Part shown: positions 12,601 through 25,766 of the stretch, piece after piece
How positions within the stretch are numbered: the first letter of the stretch is position 1
How the letters are laid out: every line of letters begins with the position of its first letter
Assembly: GCA_963556495.2 (NCBI GenBank)
Contig: OY747705.1
Location: 22,798,501-22,862,500, forward strand
Length of the DNA: 64,000 nt
Direction of reading: 5' to 3'
Origin: Valencia hispanica
Lineage: Eukaryota > Chordata > Actinopteri > Cyprinodontiformes > Valenciidae
Notes under the pieces: model-generated
The model's database searches: none
What the model was told of the DNA's origin: nothing
Seen by the model: the letters and a program-made list of their open reading frames with translations, nothing else
Translations under genes and position numbers: made by a program

Positions 12601-15600
12601 ATGTAATCTAGCTGCCCTGCTGCCTGGACGGGCTGACCGGTGTGAACGCACCATAAGCGGTTATTATTGCTGTAAGCCGTAATTTGTGATGTCATCTGCA
12701 CTGCCGCTGTGGGGTGCGAAAGCAGGCAAGTGTCGGCCATGCCTCCCTAGCGAGCTGGAGTTGGAGTAGTTTATGTCGCTTAACAGGTTAGCAATTAATT
12801 TATTTTTTTATAGCATAGCATTTAGTTAGAATCTCCGTCTGTGTTTGTCACTGCCGTAGCACCGCTGTCAAAATGTCAGTCACAGCCCAGACCTCCCCTT
12901 CCCCCCCACGCGTCCCCCGGTCCGTCAGGCAACGCGTCCTTTTGCCGCATTTTCAAACAGGAAATGTGGGTGGAGTAAGACTCTGGTAGGGGGGAGACTT
13001 GCTCTTTAAATAGAACAACAGCGTAGGATCAAAATAAATGTGCAGAAAAATACTAAGAAAAAAACTGTTTGTTGGCATGTTTGTGCAACTTCATCAGTCC
13101 AGCCTGTACCCTTATCTGGAACATTTTAAAATGTTATCACTTTGTAACATCAATGCATTTCAGTAGGATTTTATAGACAAAAACAAATTGGTTGTATTTG
13201 TAAATAGGAAGGATTGTTCCTTACAATTTTAACAAAAAGAAATCGAAAAACTGTAGCATGTTTTTGGAATCAGCCCCTGATACCTCTAAATATACTCCTT
13301 GCTTTTTCTAATAGTTAAATAATCCACTTGTGTCTAATTTATTCTCGTTACTAACTCATGTGGAACCAAAGAGAACCTCTGCTCAGGTGGGAAAAGTTCT
13401 CAAATAGACAACTATTAGCCGGGCACTTTAGAAATCTGGCCATAAAGTAGCAGTAGAAAGAAGAATTCCTGTTTACCAAAAGCCAGAAAGACATTGCTGT
13501 GATAAAAATCCTTCGTAGCACAAAACAAACGCTGCACACCATCCCAAACGGTAAAACAGCATGCTGTGTGAGTGCTTCTGCAGAAACGGTGAGATAGATG
13601 AAGCTGATTGCAGAGCAATCCAGGAGGTTAACCTGTTAGAGGCAGTGAAACACTTAAAGCTGAGGTGGTTGTTAACCTGAGCCAAAAGCCAGAGCTACAA
13701 TTAAACGACATCCCAATAAATTACATTATTTTGTAGATGTAACGTGACAAAATCTGGCAAAATGTTTGCGTGCCAATGACTGACCTTGTGATAGCTGGTA
13801 GAAAATCAAACATGGTTCATCAGCTTAGGAAACCGGATTCACACAGATGTAGAAGCATATCGATGCTCTGTATCTATGCACAATAAAGTTAAGAAGGTTA
13901 AGCTTGTAGTGACTCATGCACATTGTTTATCTCAGCATATATAATTCACATTACGTTACTGATCTTCTGTTTAATCCACGCAGACCAGCTGTTGCTTTGA
14001 GTTTTTCCTCGGTCTGTGCAAACCTAAGGGATCATTAATGGTTTACTCATTTGCCCGCTCTTACCAGAACGGTGTTAAAATTTGAAATTTAGATGTGTTG
14101 TTGCCGTAGCAACGAGTAGAGAGAGGAAAAGTCAACTTGGTTAATTTGCGTATTAAGTGATAGGTGAATATCCTCATGGGGTGAGACATTTTTACTACTT
14201 TCTGCGTCTTGTCAGGTCTGAGACAGATGCAGCCTCCGTCTCTTATCAACACATTTGTCATAAACAATGGCGCCGTCCATGGTCACGCTTCTGGCTGAAA
14301 CCGGAGACGTTTCCGACAGCTGAAAATGACCTGATTTCTACAGCATCTGATGAATACCACAATAATAAGATCGTGTTTTACATCAGCAGAATGGTCCTGA
14401 CTTCATAACATTTTAGGAGGCTGATGTTTTCACCAAAGTGCGGTGAATGGATAGACTTCAGCTTTTTTGCTACCTCAATATGCTTCTATGTCTCTAGACA
14501 GACTTTAACTTTTCTGACGTGTGTTCAGCTGTGTAATTTCCTCCAGACATCTAGTTTTCTTAGGTGCTACGTTGGCAGAGCTTTATTTTTTTATATATCC
14601 ACCAGCACTGAGCCTTAATTGTCTTATTTGATTTCATTTTCCCCCTTCTAATTTTCTGCACTTCAAACTTCTGTTTTTGCATAATTATAACTACAACATG
14701 TATAACATAATGCTGGCTGTTGTTATTTCATAAGTTTGATGTTTGTGAGGTTTAAACCACTGAAGGTGGTTTGGCTTTCCTGATCTCTGAGCTCACGCTC
14801 GGTAGAAATCAGCTTTGCGGTCTTTGTCACCTGAAGTAACAAGAATTCGATCAAGGCTTTGAGATAACGGAAAGGTGTTTAAGTAATACACAGTTATGAA
14901 GATGAAAAAGATTCCCGTTGCACACTAATCTCTGTGTGTAGCCTTTTGGTTGTTTATACCAAAATACCAACGATAGAGCGTCGTGGATGCTTTTGTGCTG
15001 CATTTAATGACTTGTTTTTATGTATGGAATGATTGTACTGAGTTTCTCCTGCAACTTCAATTCTGACCTGATTGCCTCAAGGCCTCCGGTCATGTGCTGC
15101 CTGTTCACAGCAGAGATACAGCAGTGCAGATTGAAGATATCAGTATAGTGCGCTGTTGTCTATAAAATATATTTTAAACATCCAAAAATAAGGTAGAAGA
15201 TATTTTAAATAATGATTTCAAACCATGTGAGAAATACTGAAAATCCAAATTATTTTTTGCATTTTTTTATATGTATTCTCTCAATTTATTTTGCTTGTTC
15301 AACATTGGCTCTAACATTATAGAAAAAATTGAACCACAACCAGGTGTTGTTCAGAGTTATGTTTCCTGTTCACTGCCTCAGCTTGGCTTTAGTATTTGTA
15401 CAGCTTGAATTGTTTCCCGCATAAGAGGAAATTTTAATGCTAACACTGGTGTTAAAAGAACAACACGGGTCTGTTGCAACCTGTTGTTTGTTTGTGGGTC
15501 TTGCACTGCTTTAAAATGTATTGTGATGTAGATTTAAAGCAGCAAACAAAACAAAACACAAGGAGTCATTGTGGTTGGATCTTTTTTGTTGAGCAGATCT

Positions 15601-18600
15601 AAAGTTTAATGAAACAAAAGAGTCATCCGTCAGGGGAAATTCAGACACAGCGTTCCCTGTAGCCGAGGCTTTATTTTGTCTTAGACTACAAGGATGTTTT
15701 ATAATGTTTTTACTCTAGAGAATCATAAGAGGTTTCTTTCAGTTGCTTTTAAATACACTATATATGGGATAGAAGTAGCTAAGTTAACTGGTAAAAGATT
15801 ATTTATCTGTTTTGTTTAATAAAAAAAATTTTCCATTGCCTATTTTGTCCTTTTCATGGGTTTTGCTACAGTGATCAAAGGTAGCGCACATCAAACTGTG
15901 CTTCCCTGATGCAATTGCTACAAAGCCAACATATGTATATTCGCAATGCACTTCCGCTTTTTTTTTCTCAGATCAAAGCCACATATTCAGTATTACTGAA
16001 CTTGCACTTTGTTTTGTCACATCTCATTCTTTTTTTCCCTGTCACTCTTACTTTCTGTCCTTCCATTTCCCCTTCTCTAGATGGTAAGTGAGAAAGTCGG
16101 TGGTGCAGAAGGAACCAAACTAGATGATGACTTCAGAGACTTGGAACGGGTATGAGATACATCAGCGAGTGTAAATCTTTACACAGTACACAAGCAGACA
16201 TTTTCTGTGACGTGACTATTTATACTTTTTATAGAAAAACAAGGACATGCAATGCGAATGTTGCCAGTTAATGCTGTTTTCATTAATTATTAAAATTAAG
16301 TACGGCGTTAGACAAATTAGGAAAACTCCCTAAAGTGTAATTGTTAATTGGACTGAAAACGTTCCATTACAAAATGTTGAAAACTTGTTGCATAAAGCAC
16401 ACGTCCTACTTTCTCAATGCAAACTTTGCTCCTTTGGTGGTAAACATTGGGTTTAAAGTTTTTGGTCAGACAAAACAATCAAGTTAAAGACATAATACTG
16501 GGGGAAAATGCTGAAACGTGGTGCTGTTTTTCCCAGTTATCTAGCATCCTCTGGAGAAACCAGCTGCTTAGAAAGAATAACTTTGCAGGTCATGAGTCAC
16601 TGCAAGCGTTACACCCGTTAGTGTTGCTAGCGTTTAAATATATCTAAGTAAAGGTTATTTCTTTGTTTCCTTGTCCTATTGAATTTGACAATTAACTGAT
16701 GCAACACTGAGTTTTACCTGTTGTGTTTTGCAGAAAGTTGATGTGACCAGCAAAGCTGTAACGGAGGTGATCTCCAAAACATCAGAGTACCTTCAGCCCA
16801 ACCCAGGTTAGAACACAGAAATCCTCCTATTACTGTATCTACGTAATTGCAGCTCCTCTGTTAAAGTCATTTACTCTTCTCCTTACCTTTCAAAGCATCA
16901 CGAGCCAAGCTGTCCATGTTGAACACCATGTCAAAGATCCGTGGTCAGGTAAAAAATCCAGGCTATCCTCAAGCTGAAGGGCTGCTAGGAGAGTGTATGG
17001 CAAAGTACGGGCGGGAACTCGGAGAAGACACTAACTTTGGTGAGATGCATAGGTGTTTGTTTTTTGTTGTTGTTGTAAATCCTGAGCAGTAAAACACTGG
17101 TGTTTTTAATTATTACTTGCACAGCGTGCCAAGTAGATGTGCTCAAGTGCATCTGGTTTATTAAGAGCTCATTTATGGATTATATGGAAACTATTAACGC
17201 AGCGTTGATGTTCTTTTTGTCTATTTTAACTGTTTCACATACATGGATTGGTGTTTTATTTCTGTACACGTTAAGGCTTAAAATTTGTCATATAATACTG
17301 CCAATTGTGACTGAATCTCAAATGTTGTGTGATCCAGGCGCTGCTCTAGTAGATGTAGGAGAGGCTATGAGGCGGTTAGCAGAAGTGAAGGACTCTCTAG
17401 ACATCGATGTAAAACAGAACTTTATTGATCCATTACAAAGTCTATGTGACAAGGACCTTAGAGAGATTCAGGTATGTATATGTTGTTTTTATGAAATGTT
17501 GCATTTTAAAAAGTTCTTTAGACAGAAAAACACAACTAAAAACAAAAACACAACTAAACTGTATCTGTGACCCCGTTCAGCACCATCTGAAGAAGCTTGA
17601 AGGCCGTCGGCTGGATTACGACTACAAGAAAAAGCGCCAAGGCAAGATTCCAGATGAGGAAGTTCGACAGGCCCTGGAGAAGTTTCATGAGTCAAAGGAA
17701 GTGGCTGAGACCAGCATGTACAACCTGCTGGAGACTGATGTAAGCACTTCTTACAGTTTAAACCGTCTGGGTTTATTTTCAGTATGGGAAAGGTCGGAAC
17801 CACATTCAAAAGATTAGTTGGGGGTTTTTCTGAGCCTTTTTATTCAACTACATTAGCAGCTCTCCTATTAAGGTTCCTCAGTTTACTGTGAAAGGAGATA
17901 CAATACATATTGAAGTATTACTCTTTTGTGTTCTCACAGAAATATTTATATCCGTATTTTGTGTATTTATTGTGGATAATTTAACTGATCTATGGATCCT
18001 TGGACCTTATTTTTGTTATCAAATCATTTGCTTCTCTGAATGTTTGTATTTATTCTGTTCTACTTTACGTGGCTTTGTCAAACATGTTTACACCCACAGA
18101 GCAAACGAACTCTGTTAATTAGACCTATAAAAGTCAATTAAACACACCTATATAACACACTGATGCTGGTGCTGGAGAGAAGCCTACTTTTAACTGTAGC
18201 ATTTAGTACTTTATATGTGATCATTTCTTTCTGTCGTGCAGTGTCACAACACTTGGAAACATTACTTTTAATGCTAAAGCCTTATGGATGTTTAAATTCA
18301 AGAGTCCAGACATGTGAAAACATATTTCATATTTTTTTCTGTTAAGAGTAACCCAATCAGAGTTATTTAAGATTGGGCTTTTGTTAATAATCGGATTCTA
18401 CATTAAATCCAAACAACACTTTAGCCTTAATGGTTTACTTTAGTGTTCTGATTTTTGTCCTACATAACTCTATCAGCAGTAGGTTTGGGGCCAATATATT
18501 TTTTAAATAATTGAGCTTTCGAAAAAATACATATATTTCTTAACATACCTAGATGAGCATGTGAAGTTGTATAATTATTGCTTTTAATTTAGGGTATTTT

Positions 18601-21600
18601 GAGGCTTTCTATTAGAAATCAAGTAAATCTAAATCTAATCTAAGCATTAAATAAATAGAAAAACCCGTCATTAGAGAAGGATCATGTCACCTCTTAGGCC
18701 GGGAATATACTTGCTTTTAATTACGCGTACGCATGTTTATCATGGCTGCCTCGCAAAGCTGGCATTTGTTTCAAGCGTAATTTGTGCATGTCCTCTTCAA
18801 TTAACGCAACGTGTCCGCACACTCCAATATGCGAGTAACCAGTAGGAGGAGTATAGAGCACTACCGGTATAGAGCGCTACTTGATCGGATATCAACAGCG
18901 GCAAAAGCAGAAAGATCAAGGTGTGAAAGGTGTGCTTTGGTATGAAATCAGTGGCGCAATACGTCTGAGCAACTCATCAAAAGTAGATGCAGACATTCGA
19001 AAGTATTGATGATGTTTTTCATCGTCGATTTGTCTCATTGGCAAAACGAGCGACACATACTCGGCATACACACCGTGCCTGGTTTAGGGGTCTCACATAC
19101 CATCTACGTAACTCTTGCCGTCTTTTTTTCTGTCGTGATCTCAACAATAACCAGAAGCTTATCTCTTCTATAGTCGCCATGTTTATTTTGTTTTTGCCCT
19201 ACAAATCCGGAAATGCCGGCACTCTATCCTGAATGAGTTCTCTACTCTGTACCCAAGTACGCTCCCAAGACGCAGCCTGCTGCTTGTGTCAACGCAAAGT
19301 TACGTGAGGTTACAAAGCAAGTATATTCCCGGCCTTAGAAATCAGTATAGCAGTATTTTTGCGCTGTCTTGTCTGAGCAGCACATCCTGCAGGCTGGAAA
19401 CGTTCTATCTAAAGATCAGGTCCAAAGATACACCTGTAGTTCTGGGATTGTTTAGTTATAGTAGATTTCCGTAATCAAAGAGTGTCAAAAATATGCTGTC
19501 TACGTTTCTCTTTTTTCCTAAGTCTTACACAGCATGGCTGCTCTTGTTTTTTTCATATGATTGAAATTTGACTTACTCAAACATACTTCCTGACGGGATT
19601 TATCTCAGGAGGCTTCCTTTCTCCTCAAAATCTAGTCTGCAAACTTTTCAGCCTATATAATATGAAAAAAGGCAACACTAAGGGCACCCGCATACCTCAC
19701 GGAGTATGTTTCACATAAAATTACAAGCATAACACTTTTAATAGCATTTAGAACACGACTGTAGTCAGAGACTTTGATACTGACTCTTTGAAAATGCTGT
19801 GATTGGCACTCTTAATTTCAACTTCCTTTTTGCTAGGCAGTGGGAATGTCTTACAATGTATGTGTTAGTATTTTTGTATGTTAAAAGTTAAGTTTTGAAA
19901 ACCAGCCACCCTCGGATGCTGTCCTGTAGTTCTTTCAAACTGGGACATATTTTACTGCAATTAATAACTTAAAGGTTTGGATTTCACAGAAAAAAATATT
20001 TGTTTTGTTTCAGCACTCTGCACTACATTATTGATAGTCTAACATTAACTGAATGTTACTCTCCAGACTCGGCTCCTCCTGCAAATGGAAATAATTATGG
20101 GACTGCCATTGCAAGTTAGCTTAGACTATAAATATGCTGGTTTGCGGCATTTGGTACATTAAAACTTATCCCTATGCAAAGAAAAAAATACCCCACAAAA
20201 AATAGCTGTTCAAGATAATCTTAGCTTTCTGTTGGTCTATATCTTCTGACTAATGTAGTGCTCAATGTGGCAAGATGATGAGCTTTTGTGTGCAAAGTGT
20301 TTATGATATTTTCTACCTGTTGTTTTCATATTTGGTCTCTTTATCCCTTAAAACTACCTATGGCGAACATAAATATGGTAACAGGAGTCTACATGTGTTG
20401 CATGACATGTTTGTCGGTGTGTGCAGATAGAGCAGGTGAGCCAACTCTCATCTCTTGTCGAGTCTCAGCTGCAGTACCACAAACAAGCTGTGCAAGTGCT
20501 AGAGGAGCTCTCTGATAAACTGCGTGACAGGTTTGTGCAGACATCAAATCTCAAGATATACAAATATCAAATCGCTCTTTCCTCCATGCGACTGTGCAGC
20601 TGTCTCTGCTCTGAACTGCTCCAAATGATTCGCCCAAAGAGAATTTAATCTGAGGGGTTTTTCTAATGTCTTTTTAAACAGGATGACTGAAGCTCAGTCT
20701 CGACCAAGACGAGAGTACACACCTAAACCCAAACCTATCTTTGACTTTGGAGAGAACAACCATTCTAACGGAGGTTATACATCCTCAATGGCGCCTCCTC
20801 CTTCACGCAACTCAGGTGAGACCCAGATCAAAAAATCGGTTTCAAGTGATGTGTGGTAAATTATTTGAAAAGAAAAATGATAAGCAAGAAAAACTGCTTC
20901 GATTTTCAAAACCACAGTGAAATGTGACTGGTTAGATCTGTAAAGAGATCTGCCTTCCCAGAGGCATCCAGCTGTTCCTATGAAATAAAAAAGATGAGCT
21001 GAGCCAGAGCATTGTGCCTGTAATAACGTTCTCTGAAAGCTTACAGAAACAAAACTGAACACTGCCAGCATGATTGCTCAACAACTGCAATTATTACCAT
21101 GAAGCCAAAAGAAAATAATAACATTCCTCCAGCACAGTTTTTTTTTCTTTTCTAGTCCGATGGAGGTTTTTGTGAATGTTTCTCTTTAGCTGTTGACCAA
21201 TGTTAGTGTGAGAGGTTGGTGACAGTGTGAGTGTGTCCCACCCTCTTATCTGGGTGGCCTTTCTCCCACTGACCTTGTTCCTCTTTCCTATGACATCAAC
21301 AGAATGGTCCTTTCTCTTTGCAACATTGTCCTTTCGGAAACTAGGATTGTGTGAGTCACCGACTGTGTGTTTCAGTTGCAGCCTTGAAATGATCCTTTGC
21401 ATGTTTGTGTGGGTGCGTGCGTCTGTGAGCAACACTGATAGGATTTTCAGGAAGTAGATGTTTCTCGTCAGTGGTGTGTTTAACCTCACATCTTATCCTT
21501 TGAATGTCAAGCTAAACATCAACAAAATATGATTTTTATTACAGTTTTATAAATAGTTATCTACAGTTGTTGTTCTCTTTATGTTAAATCAGAATTTTAA

Positions 21601-21834
21601 AAATAAGGTTCTGTCTGATGTTAGGGTTTTTCGGGGGAAAAAACAGTTAAAATCTACCAAAGATCCCTTCTTAGTCATCTGCTGCCTGGTCTGTATCTAA
21701 AGTATTAATGCTGCATTACCATTCTTAAAGGTTCCAATAAAGCCCTGGTATCTGAATATTTGTCCGAGCCAATATCCTCTTTTTACAATTAACATAGACA
21801 GCATACATACATGCTTTGATATTAAAATTATTGC

Positions 21835-21900
<66 letters not shown>

Positions 21901-21979
21901 CATACATACATACATACATACATACATACATACATACATACATACATACACACACACACATACATACACACACACACAC

Positions 21980-22010
<31 letters not shown>

Positions 22011-22034
22011 TACATACACACACACACACACACA

Positions 22035-22066
<32 letters not shown>

Positions 22067-25000
22067 CACACACACACACACACATACATACATACATACA
22101 TACATACATACACACATATATATATATACACACCTACACATATATATATATATATACACACCTACACACCACCGGCGTGAAGCTGTTGCTGACCTAGAGA
22201 GCTCCTTCACTGACAGACTGCAGCACCTTTGGTGCACGGAGGAGCTTTATCACAGATCCTTCCTCCAAGCAGCTGTTAGACTTTATAACCATCACTGCTC
22301 CCAACAGACTCTTTAAGTGTTTTAGATCCCTGCTGTTATTCGCAAAGTTTTCCTATTTCTTGTAAAAACATGTCTTGTAAATGTTATTTTTGATGCACAA
22401 ATATACATTCACATTTTGTAGATTTTTAAGAAAAAGATCCTACTACGTTGCACATTTCTTTAAGTTGGAGTAACCTTAATTTCATATTAAGGCTGGTTTC
22501 GTAACCATTAGAGCTGCGTAATCCATTACTTTACAGGTGTCATATAGACATCAGGGTGTGTAATATCACAATTGCAAGGCAGTGTTTGATAGGATATTAT
22601 ATTTGTAGTGTGAGGCATTCACAGTCATATTGGTTATAAATTTGGCCAGTGGGCGTGACCTAAACCACCATCAACCTGTTGTTGACTTTAGTTCTTGGAG
22701 ACTGATGGGGACATTGTTTTATTGTAATCATAGTGTGCCATTTTAATTTCCAGCAATAGTGTTGCAATTAAATAAAGTCCCACAATGCAAGATCAATGTC
22801 CTTAATGGTAAATGACAAAATTATATTGGAACTGTTTGGTAATTCTAATGCAGATGTTTAAATCAGGGAGCTCAAAAAGTTAATGTTTGCCATAGTTTTA
22901 AGATGCCACCTGTGTTTGCATTTGGTTTCCTGTTTTATTTAAAGCAAAGCATGACCTAATGGGATCATTACATAGCGACCTGCAAGACATGTCTTAGTGT
23001 GTACTAACATTTTCCCTTTTAGGATCATTAATCAAATATTTACATATGGTATCTATGTTTTTGAAATTGATCACACTTTATTTAGGCTATTGTATCTGTA
23101 TTGTTTATTTTTTAGCAAAAATGAATTGGCTATTTGGAGGCCTAAACATGTACAGAAACTCACCAAATTTGACAGACACATCAGTCGTGCATGACATTTA
23201 TGTATTTTAAGGGTTATGGAAAAGTTGCAACGAAAATTGCTCAACAGTGCCCCCCTGAAGCTTTCAAAACAGCTTCTGCACTTACCTTAGTTCATTGTAC
23301 AGGCATGGAATTTGGCACGCTTGTAAAGCTTCCCAGGACCTAAAATCCTTAAATCGTCATTGTCCCAAACGCACAGGAAGTTGGTCATGTTGGATTTAAG
23401 TTGTGAGTTTGACCCCGTTTTTGACATTTACAGCCTCAGCATTTGATCAAACTCCTAGAGATTTTGCCGATAGGCTTGACAATTGGTTAGGATGGCCCTC
23501 AGGCGTGGGGGATCTAAAGTTATAAAAAAAAATTGACTCTTCATATATGTTGAAGAGGCCTCAAACGTTGACTAAATTTTAAAAACTTAAAAGTTGTTAT
23601 ATCTCCTATTTAGAAAGTCACAAAGGGATGAAACCTGCTGTGGTTAATGGTCATTAGGTCCCTGACGAATCCCAATGGTCAAATGCTGACATCCCTTAAA
23701 CCCCACCACCTCAGAAAATGAAATGTAATGTGTTGCTGTGAAAGGTCCATATTTTACACCCTTGACATAATCAACATGAAACTCTGCACAGTAACTGTAA
23801 AGAAGTTGGGGTAACTTGTCCAATCCTGGGAGTTTTCAAAAGAGGGTGGGGCTGTGGTCGCGTGGCAATGTCTGGCGTCATGCAATGGCCATACGTTTGG
23901 TTCTATTTTCCCCAAAAGATATTACAGAGGATAGTTATTAGTCCAACCCCTAAAATATATTTATGCAAATTTCCAGTGGGTGTGGCCTAATTCATCCACA
24001 GCGCCCCCTAGAAGTATTAAAACAACCTGCCCCCAGCCATACTTTGTCCAAAGATTATGAAGCTCTGCACACCTATGTAGTGTCTCAGGACCTACAAAAA
24101 ACTCTCTTGGAGCCATCATCCAAACCCCCTAGAAGTTGGCCATTTTTGATCAAAGCCGCCATTTAGTGCCATTTATACACGTATTTGAACAAACTCCTCC
24201 TAGAGCTTTTGACTGACAGACTTCAAAATGAGTCAGCATAGTCTAAAAGCTGCAGTGGATAACTTGAATAAAAGTTACTTTTTTTAATATTTCCTAAAAC
24301 TGTCCATATGTCCTGAAAGTAGGAAATGAGATTTGTAATCTGTTAAAAAAAAGCAGCTCAATTGGTCACGCCTACAGCCCCCCTACTGCAATTTGCAAGA
24401 ATCCACAGTGCCCGGTAGAAAACACCCAATGATAGGAGTGAAAGACAGATGTCTGACATCTGTCTATCACTCCTCACACACACACCGCGACCCGCACCTC
24501 GCTCCGCTACGCAACCGGCTGTGCTCTGTCAGAACCAAGGTCAGCACAGCTCTTTGACTAGCGGCAAGAAGCTAGGAGTTAGCATGGTGAAGCTTCAAAT
24601 CACGCCATGAAAATACGTTTGGCTCTAATTTCAAGAGGCATCATCTGATCTGCCCTAATTTCGACATGATGTATATTAGTCCAACCATTAACAGCTCTAT
24701 ATGCAAATATTTGGTGGGCGTGGCCTAATTTGTTTAAACTGCCCCCTAGAAGCGCTAAAACCATCAGCCACAAGCAATTTTCTTAACTAGGATAGTAAAA
24801 TTCTGTACATATTTGTAGTTTATGAAAACCTATTAATCTTTTTTAGCCTGGGTCCATACCCTGTAGGAAGTTGGCCATTTTGGTCAAAAGCTGCCCTTTT
24901 GTGCCTTTTAAACACTTTGTCATGCAGATTTTATCATCAGGCTAAGTGGAAGAGTTGACTTGGCGTTCAGGCAGCGGCGTGCAAATCCCGCGGTCACGGC

Positions 25001-25766
25001 GCAGGCTAAGCTGAGGACCGTTCGAGGCTGCTTACAGCTTTCATTTAAATCTTTTATGTTGTGCTGTCCCCCATGTTTGTTATTGTAAATGTGTTTTAAC
25101 GCCACCCTAAAGGCGTCTGTATTCCTTTGTATTGTGTTATTTTTCTGCTCCTGTTAACTGATACTGTATTGACTGAACGAGAATGAGTGACCAAAGCTCT
25201 CCCCGTCTCTAGCCTACCCAACAGTGTGCTGGGTGAACATGATACAATGAGAAAATTGTTCAGCTGCAAAAAAAGCCTAGTTTGTCTGTGTGTAAATCGC
25301 TGCTGATCTGCGTGAGGTCACTGAGACAGAAAGAGAAAGGAAAGAACGGGGGCAGGACGGCTGTCTTACAGAAATCAGTTTTTCAGGAATGTCTATGGTC
25401 AAGGATTCTTCCTACTAGAGTTCCTTAACTTGTTTGTGTCATCATTGCTCTAAAATCTAAAGTTTAAATATCATACTGAGTTTGTGCCATGTGACTAAAT
25501 TCTAATATAACTGAATCAGGTTGGGTCAGTTTTTTCTCTGTAATTCTCCTCATCTTTTCCTATCCTTAACAGCCCCTGAGCAGCCGAGCTGTAGGGCCCT
25601 GTACGACTTTGAGCCAGAGAATGAGGGAGAGCTGGGCTTCCACGAAGGCGACATTATCATCCTGACCAACCAAATTGATGAAAACTGGTATGAGGGCATG
25701 CTGAATGGTCAGTCAGGATTCTTCCCTCTCAACTACGTCGAGGTGCTCGTTCCATTGCCGCACTAA
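9657..25766 (+). CDS. sh3gl1: Endophilin A2 (SH3-domain GRB2-like 1), complete
   Basis: Endophilin A2 senses and bends membrane in clathrin-mediated and fast endocytosis, and recruits dynamin and synaptojanin through its SH3 domain. Nine coding exons have consistent phases: 9657-9701, 16081-16149, 16734-16806, 16896-17039, 17338-17471, 17581-17739, 20427-20530, 20682-20815 and 25573-25766, giving 351 residues. The start [15 protein letters not shown] is the amphipathic helix H0. The N-BAR region follows ([49 protein letters not shown]), to about residue 245. Next come a short proline/serine linker and a C-terminal SH3 domain ([39 protein letters not shown]) ending LVPLPH. KASQ, the VKNPGYPQ segment and LVPLP favour A2 over A1 or A3. 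The protein is slightly shorter than human A2 (368), mainly in the linker. Which teleost copy (a or b) this is cannot be told. Confidence 0.95.
11919..12653. mobile_element. Harbinger-type deletion derivative with TAA target duplication
   Basis: A 735-bp element in sh3gl1 intron 1. The ends are near-perfect inverted repeats over more than 30 bp: left begins TGGCACGTTCACACCGGTCA, and the right end in reverse complement begins TGGTGCGTTCACACCGGTCA. It is flanked by TAA on both sides (11916-11918 and 12654-12656), the 3-bp TWA duplication typical of PIF/Harbinger. It is GC-richer than the surrounding intron and keeps part of a MADF-domain gene on the minus strand (12204-12345). Confidence 0.8.
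12204..12345 (-). pseudogene. MADF-domain gene fragment inside Harbinger derivative
   Basis: On the minus strand, ATG at 12343-12345 opens [20 protein letters not shown], then [19 protein letters not shown], and runs into a stop just before a GTAAGC donor. This is the start of a MADF domain (the Myb/SANT-like module of the second protein of Harbinger transposons): a short helix, then YDPSS..YKDR..K, then ISEDI. Only the first part of the domain is present and the rest has been deleted, so no functional protein is expected. Confidence 0.6.
18697..19334. mobile_element. Harbinger-type deletion derivative with TTA target duplication
   Basis: A 638-bp element in the sh3gl1 intron between the LLETD and IEQVSQL exons. 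Terminal inverted repeats begin GGCCGGGAATATACTTGCTTT on the left and read the same in reverse complement on the right, flanked by TTA on both sides (18694-18696 and 19335-19337). The TIR sequence differs from that of the element at 11919, so the two come from separate families. A transposase fragment remains on the minus strand at about 18944-19180. Confidence 0.8.
18944..19180 (-). pseudogene. Harbinger transposase N-terminal fragment
   Basis: On the minus strand, ATG at 19178-19180 opens [20 protein letters not shown] and continues [18 protein letters not shown]. After a frame change it reads [20 protein letters not shown] and [11 protein letters not shown]. The R-rich stretch with WYVRPLN, followed by [16 protein letters not shown], is characteristic of the N-terminus of PIF/Harbinger transposases. 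The DDE catalytic part is absent and the frame is shifted, so this is a relic. Confidence 0.65.
21837..22170. repeat. Compound TA / CATA / CA microsatellite
   Basis: About 58 bp of TA repeats pass into CATA tetranucleotides interleaved with CA blocks, then a second TA block. It lies in the last intron of sh3gl1. The open frames it creates on both strands (Tyr/Ile/Val/Cys- or Thr/His-rich) are low-complexity artefacts. Confidence 0.95.
22171..22345 (+). mobile_element. 3' end of a CR1/L2-group LINE (5' truncated)
   Basis: Directly after the microsatellite an open frame reads [20 protein letters not shown], then [20 protein letters not shown], and stops at 22314-22316. This matches the last residues of the ORF2 found in other copies in this window (SFSDRLLHPRC..RRSFLPSAVRLYN at 51426-51632). 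The 5' part is missing. Confidence 0.65.
22640..24900. repeat. Divergent tandem repeat units in sh3gl1 intron
   Basis: Related blocks recur in the same order. GTGGGCGTGGCCTAATT-like motifs occur near 22650, 23976 and 24714. Each of the last two is followed by GCCCCCTAGAAG, a run with TAAAAC, then GAAGTTGGCCATTTT and a 'gatcaaa/gtcaaa' box. A CTCCTAGAG block recurs near 23452 and 24198. The last two units are spaced about 740 bp, and an extra partial unit with CAGTGCCCCCCTGAAGC starts near 23246. No coding frame was recognised. It may be an old interspersed element amplified locally. Confidence 0.55.

Noticed and set aside
12392..12740. Short Ala/Gly-rich frames near the right end of the first Harbinger derivative
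   Set aside because: Generated by the repeated GCCGATGCCAGCTGC-type sequence; they cross the element boundary and have no family resemblance.
21697..22237. Long open frames on both strands rich in Tyr/Val/Cys/Ile or Thr/His
   Set aside because: They are translations of the TA/CATA/CA microsatellite and have no protein-like composition.
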